From Pseudomonadota bacterium (GTDB taxonomy: Bacteria > Pseudomonadota > Alphaproteobacteria > Rhizobiales > JAKPQE01): a DNA stretch of 64,000 nucleotides. The stretch is taken from positions 62,001 to 126,000 of the forward strand of contig JAKPQE010000150.1 in assembly GCA_029572955.1 (NCBI GenBank), in the 5' to 3' direction. The translations under genes and the position numbers were made by a program. Of the stretch, positions 43,732 through 55,146 are shown in pieces. Below the pieces are notes generated by a model that was not told the DNA's origin, made no database searches, and was given only the letters and a program-made list of their open reading frames with translations. Position 1 is the stretch's first letter, and the number at the start of each line of letters is the position of its first letter.

Positions 43732-44894
43732 GCGCCGCGGCCCGCTTCCATCACCTCGATGACGATCCGCGCGGCGCGGGCGCCCGGCGTCTCGCCGCCC
43801 TCGAGGCGCATCGTCTCGTCGAGACGGGCAAGGCCCTGCGCCTGGCGGGCGCGTTCCGGGCTCGGGGCGAGCAGCGGCGCCAGTGTTTCGGCGAGCGCCG
43901 GCGGCGCGACCGCCTCGTCGAGGAATTCGGGAATGACGTTCTCGCCGAGGACGAGGTTCGGCAGCACCATCGAGGGCACGCTGCCGAGCCATTTGAGGCG
44001 GCGGGCGATGGGGTCGAGCTTGTAGATCACGGTCATCGGCACGCCGGCAAGGGCAAGTTCCAGCGTCACCGTGCCCGAGGCGGCGAGCGCGGCGTGCGCC
44101 TTGCGGAAAGCGGCGAATTTCGCCTCCTCGCCGGCAACGATCGTCGGCTCGACCGGCCAGTCGGCGGCGCGCGCCTCGATCTCGGCGCGCAAATGCGAGA
44201 CAGCCGGCAGCAGAAGCTCGAAGTCGAGCCCCTTGGCGACGAGCAGGCGCAGCGTCTCGCCGATCGGCCCCATCAGCCGCGTCACCTCGCCATGGCGGCT
44301 GCCGGGGAGGACGAGGAGCGTCGGGCGCACGCCGGCGGCGCCGAGTTCGGCGCGTTCGCCCGGCGCCGGACGCAGCACGTCGAGGCGATCGCTCAAGGGG
44401 TGGCCGACATAGCTGCAGGGCGGGCCGGCGAGGCGCCGGTGCACCTCCGGCTCGAACGGCAGGATGGCGAGGAGATGGTCGACATAGGCCGCCATCTTCC
44501 TTGCCCGACCCGGCCGCCAGGCCCAGACGCTCGGCGAGACGTAGTCGACGATCGGGATCGACGGATCGGCCTTGCGCACGCGCTTGGCGACGTTGTGGGT
44601 GAATTCCGGGCTGTCGATGGCGACGATGACGTCCGGGCGCGCCGCGAGCGCTGCCCGTTTCGTCTGGCGGATGCGCTTCACGATGGTCGGCAGGCGGGCG
44701 AGCACGGCGGTGATGCCGCCGACCGAGATGTCCGTGAGCGGGAAGATCGAGGTGAGCCCCTCGCGGGCCATGCGTTCGCCGCCGACGCCGGAAAAGCGCA
44801 CCTCGGCGTCGAGCTGCTCTTTCAGCGCGACCATCAGGCGGGCGCCGAGCTGGTCGCCCGACTCCTCGCCGACGACCATGAAGACGTGGCGCAT
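43728..44894 (-). CDS. lpxB: Lipid-A-disaccharide synthase LpxB
   Basis: A 388-residue GT-B glycosyltransferase: [81 protein letters not shown] and [21 protein letters not shown]. It condenses UDP-diacylglucosamine with lipid X. ATG 44894 follows GGGAGAG. It lies 13 bases after lpxI. Confidence 0.97.
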   Translation of the reverse strand: MRHVFMVVGEESGDQLGARLMVALKEQLDAEVRFSGVGGERMAREGLTSIFPLTDISVGGITAVLARLPTIVKRIRQTKRAALAARPDVIVAIDSPEFTHNVAKRVRKADPSIPIVDYVSPSVWAWRPGRARKMAAYVDHLLAILPFEPEVHRRLAGPPCSYVGHPLSDRLDVLRPAPGERAELGAAGVRPTLLVLPGSRHGEVTRLMGPIGETLRLLVAKGLDFELLLPAVSHLRAEIEARAADWPVEPTIVAGEEAKFAAFRKAHAALAASGTVTLELALAGVPMTVIYKLDPIARRLKWLGSVPSMVLPNLVLGENVIPEFLDEAVAPPALAETLAPLLAPSPERARQAQGLARLDETMRLEGGETPGARAARIVIEVMEAGRGA

Positions 44895-44907
44895 CGTGCT
44901 CTCCCGA

Positions 44908-45786
44908 TCAGGCGCTCGCCGGCGCGGCAACGATCCCGGTGACGAAGATGCCGGCGGCATCGGCAGCCTTTATGACGGCGGGCCGGTCGACGATCATCAC
45001 CCGGCCGGTCTCGACGACGATGCCGGCAAGGTCCGCGGCGGCGACCGCCTCGACGGTGCGCACGCCGATCGCCGGCATGTCGACGCGCAGGTCCTGCTGC
45101 GGCTTGGCGCATTTGGCGAGGACGCCGGCCCGGCCCTTCCAGTTCAGCCGGCCGCTCGTGTGCAGCGCCGCTGTCCGGGAGACGAGGCCGTCGGTGCCTT
45201 CCACCCCCTCGAGCGCGACGGCGCGGCCGCCGACGGCGATCGCCGCCTGGCCGACGTCGAGGCGCCCGATGGTGCGGGCCGCTTCCATGGCGGCGGCGAT
45301 GTCGGCCTCGTTCTTCCGGCCCGGCGCGATGCGCCCGATCGGGCCGTGGCCGGCGACGAGTTCGGGCGCGATCTCGTGGGCGCCGACGATGCCGATGCCG
45401 CGCGCCTCGAAGAAGCGGACGGTCCCGGTCAGCACCGTGTCGTCGCCGCCGATGACGATCGAGAGGATCTCCGGCAGGCTGCGGATGGCGCCGAAATCGA
45501 GGCGGATCGAGGTGAAATCCGGCCGGCGGGTGATGCCGCCGACGAGCACGGCCTCGCGGGCGCCGTGCCGGGCGATGAGATCGAACAGGCGGCCGATCTC
45601 GCCCCATTTGAGCCAGGCGTGCGGGAACGCCTCGATGCTCCGGTCGGCCTCGCCGACGATGCCGAAGACGAAGGGCGGGCGGCCGACGCGGCGGGCCGCC
45701 TCGGCAACGATCACCGGCACCTGGCCGCCGCCGGCGATGATGGCGAGCGGGGCGCCGGAGGCCGGAGCGGCGGGCGCGTCAGTCAT
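44908..45786 (-). CDS. lpxI: UDP-2,3-diacylglucosamine diphosphatase LpxI
   Basis: A 292-residue protein of the LpxI (DUF1009) family: LAIIAGGGQVPVIVAEAAR, KWGEIGRLFDLIARHGAREAVLVGGITRRPDF, GDDTVLTGTVRFFEARGIGIVGAHEIAPEL, and KCAKPQQDLRVDMPAIGVRTVE. LpxI hydrolyses UDP-diacylglucosamine to lipid X and replaces LpxH in alphaproteobacteria. It starts 3 bases after the lpxA stop. Confidence 0.95.
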   Translation of the reverse strand: MTDAPAAPASGAPLAIIAGGGQVPVIVAEAARRVGRPPFVFGIVGEADRSIEAFPHAWLKWGEIGRLFDLIARHGAREAVLVGGITRRPDFTSIRLDFGAIRSLPEILSIVIGGDDTVLTGTVRFFEARGIGIVGAHEIAPELVAGHGPIGRIAPGRKNEADIAAAMEAARTIGRLDVGQAAIAVGGRAVALEGVEGTDGLVSRTAALHTSGRLNWKGRAGVLAKCAKPQQDLRVDMPAIGVRTVEAVAAADLAGIVVETGRVMIVDRPAVIKAADAAGIFVTGIVAAPASA

Positions 45787-45789
45787 GGC

Positions 45790-46590
45790 TCAATCGTCGA
45801 GGCTGCGCGGCGTGCAGAGCGAGCGGCCGGACTCGGCGCGGATGAAGTCGACGACCTTCTGGACGAGCGGTTCGCCGGCGAATTCCCGGGCGACCAGCTC
45901 GACGCGCTCGGTCAGCGTCCCCTCTTCGGCGAAGAGCTTCTTGTAGGCGTGGCGCAGCGCATGGATGCGGTCGCGCTCGAAGCCGCGGCGTTTGAGGCCG
46001 ACGATGTTGAGGCCGGCAAGGCCGCCGCGGGCGCCGATCACCGTACCGAACGGGATGACGTCGTTCTCGGCGCCGGACATGCCGCCGATGAAGGCGTGCT
46101 CGCCAATGCGCACGAACTGGTGCACCGCCGAGATGCCGCCGAGGATGGCGAAATCGCCGATGGTGCAGTGACCGCCGACGGTGGCGTTGTTGACCAGAAT
46201 GACGTGGTTGCCGATGTGGCAGTCGTGGGCGACGTGGCTGCTGGCCATGAACAGGCAGTCGTCGCCGATCGTGGTGACGAGACCGCCGCCCTCGGTGCCC
46301 GGGTTCATGGTCACGTATTCGCGGATGCGGTTGCGCGCGCCGATGACCAGCCGGCTGTTCTCGCCGTGGAACTTCAGGTCCTGCGGGATATGGCCGATGC
46401 TGGCGAAGGGGAAGACGTGGGTGTCGTCGCCGATCGTGGTGTCGCCGTCGACGACGACATGGGATTCGAGCACGACACGGTTGCCGAGGGTGGCCTTGGG
46501 GCCGATGACGCAATAGGGACCGACGCGGCAGCCTTCGCCGAGGCGGGCACCATCGGCGACGATCGCCGTGGCATGGATCTCAGATGACAT
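45790..46590 (-). CDS. lpxA: UDP-GlcNAc acyltransferase LpxA
   Basis: A 266-residue left-handed beta-helix protein with hexapeptide repeats (EIHATAIVADGARLGEGCRVGPYCVIGP..., HVAHDCHIGNHVILVNNATVGGH) and the catalytic-His region SSHVAHDCHIG. The C-terminal helical domain contains NIVGLKRRGFERDRIHALRHAYKKLF. It performs the first step of lipid A synthesis. It follows fabZ by 4 bases. Confidence 0.97.
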   Translation of the reverse strand: MSSEIHATAIVADGARLGEGCRVGPYCVIGPKATLGNRVVLESHVVVDGDTTIGDDTHVFPFASIGHIPQDLKFHGENSRLVIGARNRIREYVTMNPGTEGGGLVTTIGDDCLFMASSHVAHDCHIGNHVILVNNATVGGHCTIGDFAILGGISAVHQFVRIGEHAFIGGMSGAENDVIPFGTVIGARGGLAGLNIVGLKRRGFERDRIHALRHAYKKLFAEEGTLTERVELVAREFAGEPLVQKVVDFIRAESGRSLCTPRSLDD

Positions 46591-46594
46591 CGGC

Positions 46595-47065
46595 TCAGTC
46601 CTTGTCGATGACGAGCATGGCGCTCAATTCGGCCTCGGCGACCTTCTGGCCGTCGACCATGGCCACACCCTGGTACCACCACATGCTGCCGCGGTTCTTC
46701 AGCTTGGTCAGGTGATACTCGACCGTGTCGCCGGGAACGACGGGCTTGCGGAACTTGCATTTGTCGATGGTCATGAAATAGACGACCCGCGGCACAGCCG
46801 AACCGGACGCGGCGAGCACGCACATCGCGCCCGCGGTCTGGGCCATGCCCTCGACGATCAGCACGCCCGGCATCACCGGCTGACCCGGGAAATGCCCCAT
46901 GAAATGCGGCTCGTTGAAGGTCACGTTCTTGATGCCGACCCCGGATTCGTTGCCGTTGATGTCGACGATCCGGTCCACCATCAGGAACGGATAGCGATGC
47001 GGCAGAACCTTCAGGATATCCAGGATATCGGCGGTGCGAAGTTCGGTCTTGGCGTCGTCGGCCAT
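46595..47065 (-). CDS. fabZ: 3-hydroxyacyl-ACP dehydratase FabZ
   Basis: A 156-residue hot-dog-fold enzyme: [55 protein letters not shown] (catalytic His and Glu) and [30 protein letters not shown]. It dehydrates 3-hydroxyacyl-ACP in fatty acid synthesis. It lies between lpxD and lpxA, the conserved order. Confidence 0.97.
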   Translation of the reverse strand: MADDAKTELRTADILDILKVLPHRYPFLMVDRIVDINGNESGVGIKNVTFNEPHFMGHFPGQPVMPGVLIVEGMAQTAGAMCVLAASGSAVPRVVYFMTIDKCKFRKPVVPGDTVEYHLTKLKNRGSMWWYQGVAMVDGQKVAEAELSAMLVIDKD

Positions 47066-47174
47066 GCCCCCGGCCCTTTCGTTTCTTCTCTCAGCGCGCG
47101 GGTGCAGCCTGGCGAGCCCGCGTCGATCCTTGTGGTTGGATGCCCGTCGCGGCGGCGCCGCGGGGCCGGCTCGA

Positions 47175-48233
47175 TCAGGCGCCCGCCTCGCCGTCCTTCT
47201 TGCCGCGCTCGGCGAGATGCTTCAGCGCGGTGATCTCGCGGAACCATTCGCGGACCGGCTTGGCCGGCGTGCCGCCCCAGCGGGCGCCCGGCGGCACGTC
47301 GCAGTTGACGTTGCTCGACGCGGCGATCTGGGCGCCCATGCCGATGCGGACATGGCCGACGATGCCGACCTGACCGCCGATCGCGACGAAATCCTCGAGC
47401 GTCGTCGAGCCGGAAATGCCGACCTGGGCGACGATCACGCAATGGCGGCCGATGACCACGTTGTGGCCGAGCTGCACGAGATTGTCGATCTTGGTGCCCT
47501 CGCCGACGATCGTGTCGCGGGTCGCGCCGCGATCGATCGTCGTGTTGGCGCCGATCTCGACGTCGTCCTGGATGATGACGCGGCCGACCTGCGGCACCTT
47601 CAGATGGCCCTGCGGCCCCATGGCGAAGCCGAAGCCGTCCTGGCCGATGCGCACGCCCGGATGGATGATGACGCGATTGCCGAGCAGCGCATGGATCAGC
47701 GTCGCGCCCGGGCCGATATAGCCGTCGCGGCCGACGCGCACGCCGGCGCCGACGACGGCTCCGGACGACACGACGGTGCCGCGCCCGACCTCGGCCCCGG
47801 CCCCGACGACGGCACCGGGCTCGATGGTGGCGCCCTCCTCGATGCGCGCCGTGGCATGCACATGCGCCCCGGCGGCAACGCCCGGCTCCCCGGCAAAAGC
47901 GCCCTCGAGGCGCACGGCGGCGGGAAAGAGCCGGGCCGCGACCTTGGCGAAGGCACGATAGGGCTCGGTGCTTTCGAGGACGACGGCACCGGCGGGGGCG
48001 CGCGCCGCGAACTTGCGCGCGACGATCACCACCGTGGCGCCCGTCGTTTCGAGCGCGGTGGCGTATTTGGGATTGTCGAGAAAGGCGAGATCGCCGGCCG
48101 CGGCCTGCTCCAGCGGTGCGACGCCGGCGATCGCCGTCGCCTCATCGCCGGCAACGAGCCTGGCGCCGGTCAGCTCGACGATCTCGGCGACCGTAACCGG
48201 GCCCATCGGGCGAAAGAATTGCGGATCGCTCAT
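47175..48233 (-). CDS. lpxD: UDP-3-O-acylglucosamine N-acyltransferase LpxD
   Basis: A 352-residue protein: N-terminal uridine-binding domain ([34 protein letters not shown]), left-handed beta-helix with hexapeptide repeats, and catalytic His in [26 protein letters not shown]. It adds the N-linked acyl chain in lipid A synthesis. The start MSDPQFF (48233) is preferred; the frame extends far upstream through repeats without support. Confidence 0.95.
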   Translation of the reverse strand: MSDPQFFRPMGPVTVAEIVELTGARLVAGDEATAIAGVAPLEQAAAGDLAFLDNPKYATALETTGATVVIVARKFAARAPAGAVVLESTEPYRAFAKVAARLFPAAVRLEGAFAGEPGVAAGAHVHATARIEEGATIEPGAVVGAGAEVGRGTVVSSGAVVGAGVRVGRDGYIGPGATLIHALLGNRVIIHPGVRIGQDGFGFAMGPQGHLKVPQVGRVIIQDDVEIGANTTIDRGATRDTIVGEGTKIDNLVQLGHNVVIGRHCVIVAQVGISGSTTLEDFVAIGGQVGIVGHVRIGMGAQIAASSNVNCDVPPGARWGGTPAKPVREWFREITALKHLAERGKKDGEAGA

Positions 48234-48256
48234 CAGGCGCGGCTCCGTACCAATGG

Positions 48257-48295
48257 GTCTTGAACAAACGTGTCTTGAACAGACGTGTCTTGAAC
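48257..48295. repeat. 15-bp tandem direct repeat between bamA and lpxD
   Basis: GTCTTGAACAAACGT (48257-48271), GTCTTGAACAGACGT (48272-48286) and a partial GTCTTGAAC (48287-48295). Copies 1 and 2 differ at one base. They lie just upstream of lpxD. This could be polymerase slippage or a tandem binding site. Confidence 0.75.
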
Positions 48296-48444
48296 GCAAT
48301 GAGCCGCCGAGTCTCCCCGGCGGCCCGCTTTTCGAATGCCGGAACCTAGAGACGCCACCGGCCGGACGACCGATCCCTTCCCTAAGTCGCTGTTCCCATG
48401 TCCTGGCAGGGCCCGACGCCGAAGCGCCGGGCAATTGCCGTGGA

Positions 48445-50808
48445 TCAGAAGTTGGTGCCGCCGCTGAAGCGGAAGACCTGACGCTGATCGTACCACTCCT
48501 TGGAGGTCGCGTGCGCGAAGTCGGCGCGCAGCGGACCGAAGGGCGACTTCCAGATGATCGAGCCACCGACCGACGAGCGGATGGCGCTGCTGTCGGCGAC
48601 GTTGCCCGGGTTGAGCGTGCCGATATCGCCGACATCGTAGAGCGAACCGGCATCGGCAAAGACCGCGCCGCGCAGGCCGAGCTCCGGCGGCAGGCCCCAG
48701 ATCGGGAACTGCAGCTCGGCGGTGGCCGACCAGAACACGGTGCCGCCGAGGGCGTCGCCGTTCGAGCCCGGGGTCAGGTCGCGCGGGCCATAGCCCGAGG
48801 AGTCGAAGCCGCGGATGGTCTCGCCGCCCTTGAAGAAGCTGTCCATGATACGGACGTCGTCGCCGCCGATACCGTTGATCATGCCGCCCTTGGCCTTGAG
48901 GACGCCGACGATGCCCCAATCCGGCACCAGCTCGCGATAGGCACGGCCCTCGACGGTGGTGCGGACGTAGCGAACGTCGCCGCCGATACCGGCGAAGTCC
49001 TGGGTCAGCTCGCCGTAGTAGCCGAAGCGCGGATCGCTCTTGCTGTCGCGGCTGTCCCAGACCAGCGAGTAGCCGGCCGACGAGACGATGGTGTCACCCT
49101 CGGCCTGCTTCAGGGCGAGCGAAGCCTCGCCGTCGCCGGCAGCGCCGTTCTTCAGCACGGCCGGGATGGTGATCTCCTGCTTGAAGAGCTGGTAGTTCAC
49201 CTGCAGGCCGAGATGCTCGGAGATCGGGAAGCCGAAGCGGATGCCGCCGCCGATGGTGTCGGAGTCGTAGGAATAGGTGTCGTTGTTGCCGACCACGCGA
49301 CGGTAGCCGTCGAAACCGGCCGAGATGCGCTGGCCGAGGAAATACGGCTCGGTGAAGGAGATATCCACCGTGCGCTTGTCCTCGCCGCCACCGACGGCAA
49401 CCTTCACGTACTGGCCGCGGCCGAGGAAGTTGCGCTCGGAGAGACGGACGTCGCCGATGACACCGTCGCCGGTCGAATAGCCGATGCCGAAGGAGAGCTC
49501 GCCGGTCGCCTTCTCGACGACGTCGACCATCAGGACGACGCGGTCCGGAGCGCTGCCCGGGGCGGTCGAGATGTTGACGGTCTCGAAGAAGCCGAGGTCG
49601 TTGAGCCGGCGCTGGGCGCGGTCGACCAGCACGCGATTGTAGGCGTCGCCCTCGCCGAGATCGAACTCGCGGCGGATGACGTAATCGCGGGTGCGGGTGT
49701 TGCCGCGAACCTCGATGCGCTCGACGTAGACGCGCGGGCCCTCGTCGATCGTGTAGGTCAGCGAGATCGTGCGGTTGTCGTAGTCGCGCTCGCCGCGCGG
49801 ACGGACCTGCACGAAGGCGTAGCCACGCTCGGCGGCGGCGATGGTCAGGTCCTCGAGGGTCTTCTCGACCTCCTCGGCGCTGTAGGTCTTGCCGGCCTTG
49901 GTGCGCGCGGTGCGGCCCATCTCGTCGACATCGATCTCGGCCAGGGCCGTGTCGATGATGACGTCGCCATAGGTGTACTTCTCGCCCTCGTCGAGGGTGA
50001 AGGTCACGAAGAAGATGTTGCGCTCGCGGTCGAGATCGGCGACCGCGGAGACGACGCGGAAGTCGGCATAGCCGTGGTTGAGGTAGAAGCGGCGCAGGCG
50101 CTCCTGGTCGGCGGCCAGACGGTCCGGATCGTAGGTGTCGGTGTTCTTCAGGAAGCTCAGCCAGTTCTTCTGGGCGGTCTGCACGACGTCGCGCAGCTTG
50201 CCGTCCGAATAGGCCTTGTTACCGATGAAATTGATGCGCGCGACGGCGGTCTTCTCGCCCTCGTCGATCTCGAAGACGAGGTTCACGCGGCCGTCGCCGA
50301 GCTCGATGATCTTCGGCTCGACATGGGCGTTGAAGCGGCCCGAGCGGCGATAGCCCTCGAGGATGCGCTGGGTATCACCCTGCACCTTGGCGCGGGTGAG
50401 CACGGAACGCGGCTTCGATTCGACGAGGCCGAGCAGCGCGGCGTCCTTGAGCTTCTTGTTGCCCTCGAAATTGACGCGATTGATGGTCGGGTTCTCGACG
50501 ACGTTGACGACGAGGGAACCGCCCGAGGGGGCGATGCGAACGTCGGAGAACAGACCGGTGGCGAACAGCGACTTCAGCGACGCGTCGATATCGGCGGCGC
50601 CATACGATTCGCCCGGCTTGATCGTGAGGTAGGAGCGGATCGTCTCCTCCTCGACGCGCTTGTTGCCGTTCACAACAATCCGGCTGGCGGTTGCGGCGTA
50701 AGCAGCGGTGGTCCCGGAAACCCCGGCGACGTCCGGCATGACCGGCGTCAGAACCAGGACCGCGATCGCAAACGCCGCCCACTTCGAAACTTTCGACAAG
50801 ACTCTCAT
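48445..50808 (-). CDS. bamA: Outer membrane protein assembly factor BamA
   Basis: A 787-residue Omp85 protein: signal peptide, five POTRA domains ([30 protein letters not shown] segments, [35 protein letters not shown]), then a beta barrel with lid-lock-type [15 protein letters not shown] and the C-terminal FRFSGGTNF ending in Phe. It inserts outer-membrane proteins. ATG 50808 is chosen over an in-frame GTG at 50847. No skp/ompH gene lies between bamA and lpxD. Confidence 0.96.
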   Translation of the reverse strand: MRVLSKVSKWAAFAIAVLVLTPVMPDVAGVSGTTAAYAATASRIVVNGNKRVEEETIRSYLTIKPGESYGAADIDASLKSLFATGLFSDVRIAPSGGSLVVNVVENPTINRVNFEGNKKLKDAALLGLVESKPRSVLTRAKVQGDTQRILEGYRRSGRFNAHVEPKIIELGDGRVNLVFEIDEGEKTAVARINFIGNKAYSDGKLRDVVQTAQKNWLSFLKNTDTYDPDRLAADQERLRRFYLNHGYADFRVVSAVADLDRERNIFFVTFTLDEGEKYTYGDVIIDTALAEIDVDEMGRTARTKAGKTYSAEEVEKTLEDLTIAAAERGYAFVQVRPRGERDYDNRTISLTYTIDEGPRVYVERIEVRGNTRTRDYVIRREFDLGEGDAYNRVLVDRAQRRLNDLGFFETVNISTAPGSAPDRVVLMVDVVEKATGELSFGIGYSTGDGVIGDVRLSERNFLGRGQYVKVAVGGGEDKRTVDISFTEPYFLGQRISAGFDGYRRVVGNNDTYSYDSDTIGGGIRFGFPISEHLGLQVNYQLFKQEITIPAVLKNGAAGDGEASLALKQAEGDTIVSSAGYSLVWDSRDSKSDPRFGYYGELTQDFAGIGGDVRYVRTTVEGRAYRELVPDWGIVGVLKAKGGMINGIGGDDVRIMDSFFKGGETIRGFDSSGYGPRDLTPGSNGDALGGTVFWSATAELQFPIWGLPPELGLRGAVFADAGSLYDVGDIGTLNPGNVADSSAIRSSVGGSIIWKSPFGPLRADFAHATSKEWYDQRQVFRFSGGTNF

Positions 50809-50995
50809 GAGGCTCGCGCACCTTCGTGTTGTTTTGGCATCCCCCACGGCGCAGCAGGGGTCCGGATTCCCTCACCCGAACACCGTGCTTTTACAGCGTT
50901 TTCAGGACGGTGCAAGCGCACGAAATGGTTAATTTGGTATTTTCTCGGACACAGTTGCCCTGGTGCCACGTCCCCGGCCTCCGATCGGCGGCCGA

Positions 50996-52138
50996 TCATG
51001 ACACGAGCCGCAGGATGTCGTTCCCGGTGACGAAGATTATCAGCATCATCAGCAGAGCAAAGCCAATCTTGAATCCGACCTCCTGGGTGCGCTCGCTGAG
51101 CGGCCGGCCGCGCACCGCCTCGATGGCGTAATAAACGAGATGGCCGCCGTCGAGCATCGGCACCGGCAACAGGTTGAGGATGCCGATCGACACGGAAATC
51201 ACCGCCATCATGTTGACGAGAGCGGCGAATCCGATCTCGGCGACGTCGCCGGAGGTCTTGGCGATGCGCACCGGCCCGCCGAGCTGGTCGGCCGATTCCC
51301 GGCCCGACACGAGTCGGAACAGGAACACCATCGAGCGATCGACGACCCGCCAGGTCTGGTGCACGCCCTCGACGAGCGCCTCGGGCAGCGAATAGCGCTC
51401 GGTGACGACATCCTCGGCCGAGACCGAGCGCGAGATGCCGAGAACGCCGACGCGGCTCTTGTTGCCGAACGGATCGGTCATTTCCTGGCGGCGCGGCGTC
51501 GCGGTCAGCGCCGTCTCGACGCCGCCGCGGTCGACGACGATCGAGAGCGGCGTGTCGGCGGCGAGCGTGACGATCGCCTGGACGTCGGTGAACGCCTTCA
51601 CCGCGGTACCGTCGATCGACAGGATCATGTCGCCGGCCTTGAAGCCGGCCGCCTCGGCGGCGCTGCCGGCGACCACCGAATCGACGCGCGGCGCCGTGTA
51701 CTGGCGGCCATAGGCGGCGAAAAGCAGGGTGAAGACGACGATCGCGAGGATGAAATTGGCGATCGGGCCGGCCGCGACGATGGCCGAGCGCCAGCCGACC
51801 GCTTTGCCGGCGAGGCTGTTGCGGCGCACGTCGTCGGGCATTGCCGCGATGGCGTCCGCATCGGGCACGCTGGCCGCGTTCTCGTCGCCGAGGAACTTCA
51901 CGTAGCCACCGAGCGGGATCATCGACAGGCGCCAGCGGGTGCCGTGACGATCGTTGAAGCCGACGATCTCGCGGCCGAAGCCGACGGAGAAGACCTCGAC
52001 CGTTACGCCGGCCCAGCGGGCGACGAGGAAATGGCCGAGTTCGTGGAAGAACACCACCACCGTCAGCACGAACAGGAACGCCGGCGCGCCGGTGATCAGC
52101 CAGTGACCGAGGCCGCTGAGGCCATCCATCAACGTCAT
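50996..52138 (-). CDS. rseP: Site-2 zinc metalloprotease RseP
   Basis: A 380-residue membrane protease: HELGH zinc motif (VVVFFHELGHFLVARW), SVGFGREIVGFNDRHGTRWRLSMIPLGGYVKFLGDE, one PDZ domain (VDSVVAGSAAEAAGFKAGDMILSIDG) and the C-terminal metal ligand motif LLPVPMLDGGHLVYY. It cleaves transmembrane anti-sigma factors and signal-peptide remnants. It sits between dxr and bamA, as in many proteobacteria. Confidence 0.95.
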   Translation of the reverse strand: MTLMDGLSGLGHWLITGAPAFLFVLTVVVFFHELGHFLVARWAGVTVEVFSVGFGREIVGFNDRHGTRWRLSMIPLGGYVKFLGDENAASVPDADAIAAMPDDVRRNSLAGKAVGWRSAIVAAGPIANFILAIVVFTLLFAAYGRQYTAPRVDSVVAGSAAEAAGFKAGDMILSIDGTAVKAFTDVQAIVTLAADTPLSIVVDRGGVETALTATPRRQEMTDPFGNKSRVGVLGISRSVSAEDVVTERYSLPEALVEGVHQTWRVVDRSMVFLFRLVSGRESADQLGGPVRIAKTSGDVAEIGFAALVNMMAVISVSIGILNLLPVPMLDGGHLVYYAIEAVRGRPLSERTQEVGFKIGFALLMMLIIFVTGNDILRLVS

Positions 52139-52242
52139 GCGCTTATCTCTCCACTCGCGAACGACCGCGAAATCCTATCAGAAATCTGCGGCTTGCGGCC
52201 TCGATATAGCGTCGGCGCCGCAAGTTTCCATTGGTCCGGCGC

Positions 52243-53472
52243 TCAGCCGGCGCCGGTCGCCGCGGCGATCCCGGCGAGAAGACCGCCGGCCACCGCGCGG
52301 GCGCGGGCATCGAGCGCGAGGACATCGGCGAGCGAGGCGAGCTCGGCCGGCACCCCCTCCCCTTCGAGCGCCGAGAGCGTCGCCTCGCAGAGCGCCGGGA
52401 TACCGAAATAGGGCAGCCGGCCGGCGAGGAACGCGGCGACCGCGATCTCGTTGGCGGCGTTCAGCACGTTGGTCGCCGCCGTGCCGCGGCGCAGCGCGGC
52501 GAGCGCGAGGCCGAGCGCCGGGAAGCGTTCCATGTCCGGCGCCTCGAAGGTGAGCTGGCCGATGGCGGCAAGGTCGAGCCGGGCGCTCGGCGCCGGGCCG
52601 CGGGCCGGCCAGTTGAGGCAGTAGGAGATCGGCGTGCGCATGTCGGGGCTGCCGAGCTGGGCGAGCACCGAGCCGTCGGAATAGGCGACGAGGCCGTGCA
52701 CGATCGACTGCGGATGAACCAGCACGTCGAGCTGGTCGGCCTCGATCGGAAACAGGTGGTAGGCCTCGATGACCTCGAAGCCCTTGTTCATCAGGGTCGA
52801 GGAATCGACGGTGATCTTGGCGCCCATCTTCCAGTTCGGATGGTTGAGCGCCTCGGCCGGGGTGACGCTCGCCATGCGCTCGCGGGAAAAGGTGCGGAAC
52901 GGGCCGCCGGAGGCCGTCAGAATCACCTTTTCGATGCGGTCGGCGCGGTCGGCCTCGAACACCTGGAAGATCGCGTTGTGCTCCGAATCGACCGGCAGCA
53001 CGGTCGCTTGCCGCGCCCGCGCACGCTCCATGAAGAGGCCGCCGGCGCACACGAGGCTCTCCTTGTTGGCAAGGGCGATGGCGTTGCCCGCCTCGATCGC
53101 GGCCATCGCCGGCGGCAGGCCGGCGGCGCCGATGATGCCGGCAACGACGAGATCGACATCCTCGGCGGCGACATCGACGAGGGCGTCCGCTCCGGCGGCG
53201 GCCTCGATGCCGGTGCCGGCAAGGCGTTCCTTCAGTTCGCCATAGGCGGCCGGGTCGGCGACGACGGCGCGGCGGGCACCGAGGGCGATCGCCTCGGCGG
53301 CGAGATCGGCGGCATTGCGATTGGCGGTGACGTTCTCGACGACGAAACGCTCGGGCTCTCGGCGCACCAGATCGAGGGTCGAGGCGCCGATCGAGCCGGT
53401 CGCACCGAGCACGGTGAGACGACGCGGCGCGGGAGCTTGCCCGGCGCGCGGATGAACGTTGGCAACTACCAT
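52243..53472 (-). CDS. dxr: 1-deoxy-D-xylulose 5-phosphate reductoisomerase Dxr
   Basis: A 409-residue enzyme: NADPH motif LTVLGATGSIGASTLDLVRR, ALANKESLVCAGGLFM, LPVDSEHNAIFQ, KVILTASGGPFR, NPNWKMG-like HPNWKMGAKITVDSSTLMNKGFEVIEAYHLF and PQSIVHGLVAYSDGSVLAQLG. It commits deoxyxylulose phosphate to isoprenoids in the MEP pathway. Its start overlaps the cdsA stop by 7 bases. Confidence 0.97.
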   Translation of the reverse strand: MVVANVHPRAGQAPAPRRLTVLGATGSIGASTLDLVRREPERFVVENVTANRNAADLAAEAIALGARRAVVADPAAYGELKERLAGTGIEAAAGADALVDVAAEDVDLVVAGIIGAAGLPPAMAAIEAGNAIALANKESLVCAGGLFMERARARQATVLPVDSEHNAIFQVFEADRADRIEKVILTASGGPFRTFSRERMASVTPAEALNHPNWKMGAKITVDSSTLMNKGFEVIEAYHLFPIEADQLDVLVHPQSIVHGLVAYSDGSVLAQLGSPDMRTPISYCLNWPARGPAPSARLDLAAIGQLTFEAPDMERFPALGLALAALRRGTAATNVLNAANEIAVAAFLAGRLPYFGIPALCEATLSALEGEGVPAELASLADVLALDARARAVAGGLLAGIAAATGAG

Positions 53473-54329
53473 GTGAACAATCCTTCGGCCGGCGCGGCGA
53501 AGCCGGCATGCAGCCAGCCGATGATGGCGGCGCCGACCGCGGCGGCGGCGAGCCCGTCGACCCGGTCCATCACGCCACCGTGGCCGGGAATGAGACGGCT
53601 GGAATCCTTGACGCCGAAATGGCGCTTGAAGGCCGATTCGAGGAGGTCGCCGCCCTGGGCGACGATCGAGACGAGGCCGGAGACGATGGCGACCGGCCAG
53701 AGCCGGTCGATGCCGCCGAAATGGACGACGACGATGCCGGCGACGATCGCCGCGGTGAGGCCGCCGAGGAAGCCCGACCAGGTCTTTTTCGGCGAGACGC
53801 GCGGCCAGAGCTTCGGCCCGCCGACGGCGCGACCGACGAAATAGGCGAGGATGTCGGTCGCCCAGACGACGGCGAACAGCCAGACGACGGCGAGAAGGCC
53901 GAAGCCGCCGTCATTGCGCAGGGCGACGAGGGCGACGCCGATGAGGCTCGCATAGAGCATGCCGGCAGCGTGCCAGCGCAGCCGGCCGTGCGACAGCCAG
54001 AGGCCGAGGCTCGCCGCCGCGAGCGCGGCGATGAAGACGACCGACATCTCGATGTCGCCGAGCGCGGCGATGAAGACGATGGCGGCAACGCCGCCATAGC
54101 CGGCGAGCGTCTCGGGGTGCCAGGCGTCGTGGCCGGAGACCGTCGCCCACTCGTAGAAGACGAGGACAGCGAGGACCATCATGCCGAGGCCGAAGACGAA
54201 ACCGCCGGCCCAGGTCGCGCCAAGGGCGATCGGGGCAAGCACCAGGGCGGAGACAACGCGCTGGAAAAGCTCGGATTTTCCCTTCACCGGGAGGCCGCCG
54301 CCGGCAGCATCGGGGGCCGGACTGGTCAC
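53466..54329 (-). CDS. cdsA: Phosphatidate cytidylyltransferase CdsA
   Basis: A 287-residue multispanning membrane enzyme: [58 protein letters not shown] and the signature [29 protein letters not shown]. It makes CDP-diacylglycerol. The start is GTG 54329, which overlaps the uppS stop as GTGA. The upstream extension of the frame falls inside uppS and is discarded. Confidence 0.95.
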   Translation of the reverse strand: MTSPAPDAAGGGLPVKGKSELFQRVVSALVLAPIALGATWAGGFVFGLGMMVLAVLVFYEWATVSGHDAWHPETLAGYGGVAAIVFIAALGDIEMSVVFIAALAAASLGLWLSHGRLRWHAAGMLYASLIGVALVALRNDGGFGLLAVVWLFAVVWATDILAYFVGRAVGGPKLWPRVSPKKTWSGFLGGLTAAIVAGIVVVHFGGIDRLWPVAIVSGLVSIVAQGGDLLESAFKRHFGVKDSSRLIPGHGGVMDRVDGLAAAAVGAAIIGWLHAGFAAPAEGLFTW

Positions 54330-55102
54330 GGAACGGCTCGCCCCTTGGTGGTCAGGCCGCCGAAGCGGCGATCGCGGCCGAGATAGTCGTCGATCGCCCG
54401 CTCGAGGTCCTCGGGCGAGAAATCGGGCCACAGCACCGGCAGGAAGACGAATTCGGAATAGGCGGCCTGCCAGAGCAGGAAGTTCGACAGGCGCTGCTCG
54501 CCGCTGGTGCGGATGATCAGTTCGGGATCGGGAATGTCGGCGGTGTCGAGCCGGCTGCCGATGGCGGCGCTGTCGATGTCGGCGGCCTTCAGGCGGCCGG
54601 CCTCGACGTCCTCGGCAAGGCGCCGCACCGCCCGCTCGATCTCGTTGCGGGCGCCGTAGTTGAAAGCGACGACGAGGTTGAGGCCGGTATTGCCGCGGGT
54701 CAGCTCCTCGGCCTCGTCGAGCAGGCTGCGGATGTCGCCGGCGAGGTCGTCGCGGGCACCGATGATGCGCACGCGCACATTGGCCTTGTGCAGGTCGGCG
54801 AGATCGCGGCGGATGAACAGCCGCAACAGGCCCATCAGCTGGCGGACCTCGGTCTGCGGGCGCGACCAGTTCTCCGAGGAGAAGCTGAACAGCGTCAGGA
54901 ACTCGATGCCGAGCTTGTCGGCATGGCTCACGGTGGTGCGCAGCGCCTCGACGCCCTTCTTGTGGCCGAAGGTGCGATCGAGGCCGCGGGCCGCGGCCCA
55001 GCGGCCGTTGCCGTCCATGATGATCGCCACGTGGCGGGGCATGCGGCGATCATCATCGCGCAGGGCTTCGTCCCGCACCACCGCCTTCTGGCCCGTCGTC
55101 AT
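54326..55102 (-). CDS. uppS: Undecaprenyl diphosphate synthase UppS
   Basis: A 258-residue cis-prenyltransferase: [96 protein letters not shown]. It makes the C55 lipid carrier for cell wall precursors. ATG 55102 has GGAG. It follows frr by 44 bases. Confidence 0.97.
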   Translation of the reverse strand: MTTGQKAVVRDEALRDDDRRMPRHVAIIMDGNGRWAAARGLDRTFGHKKGVEALRTTVSHADKLGIEFLTLFSFSSENWSRPQTEVRQLMGLLRLFIRRDLADLHKANVRVRIIGARDDLAGDIRSLLDEAEELTRGNTGLNLVVAFNYGARNEIERAVRRLAEDVEAGRLKAADIDSAAIGSRLDTADIPDPELIIRTSGEQRLSNFLLWQAAYSEFVFLPVLWPDFSPEDLERAIDDYLGRDRRFGGLTTKGRAVP

Positions 55103-55146
55103 CGGATCTCCGCATCGCCCGCCGGCGCCCGTTGCCGGGCGGCCGG

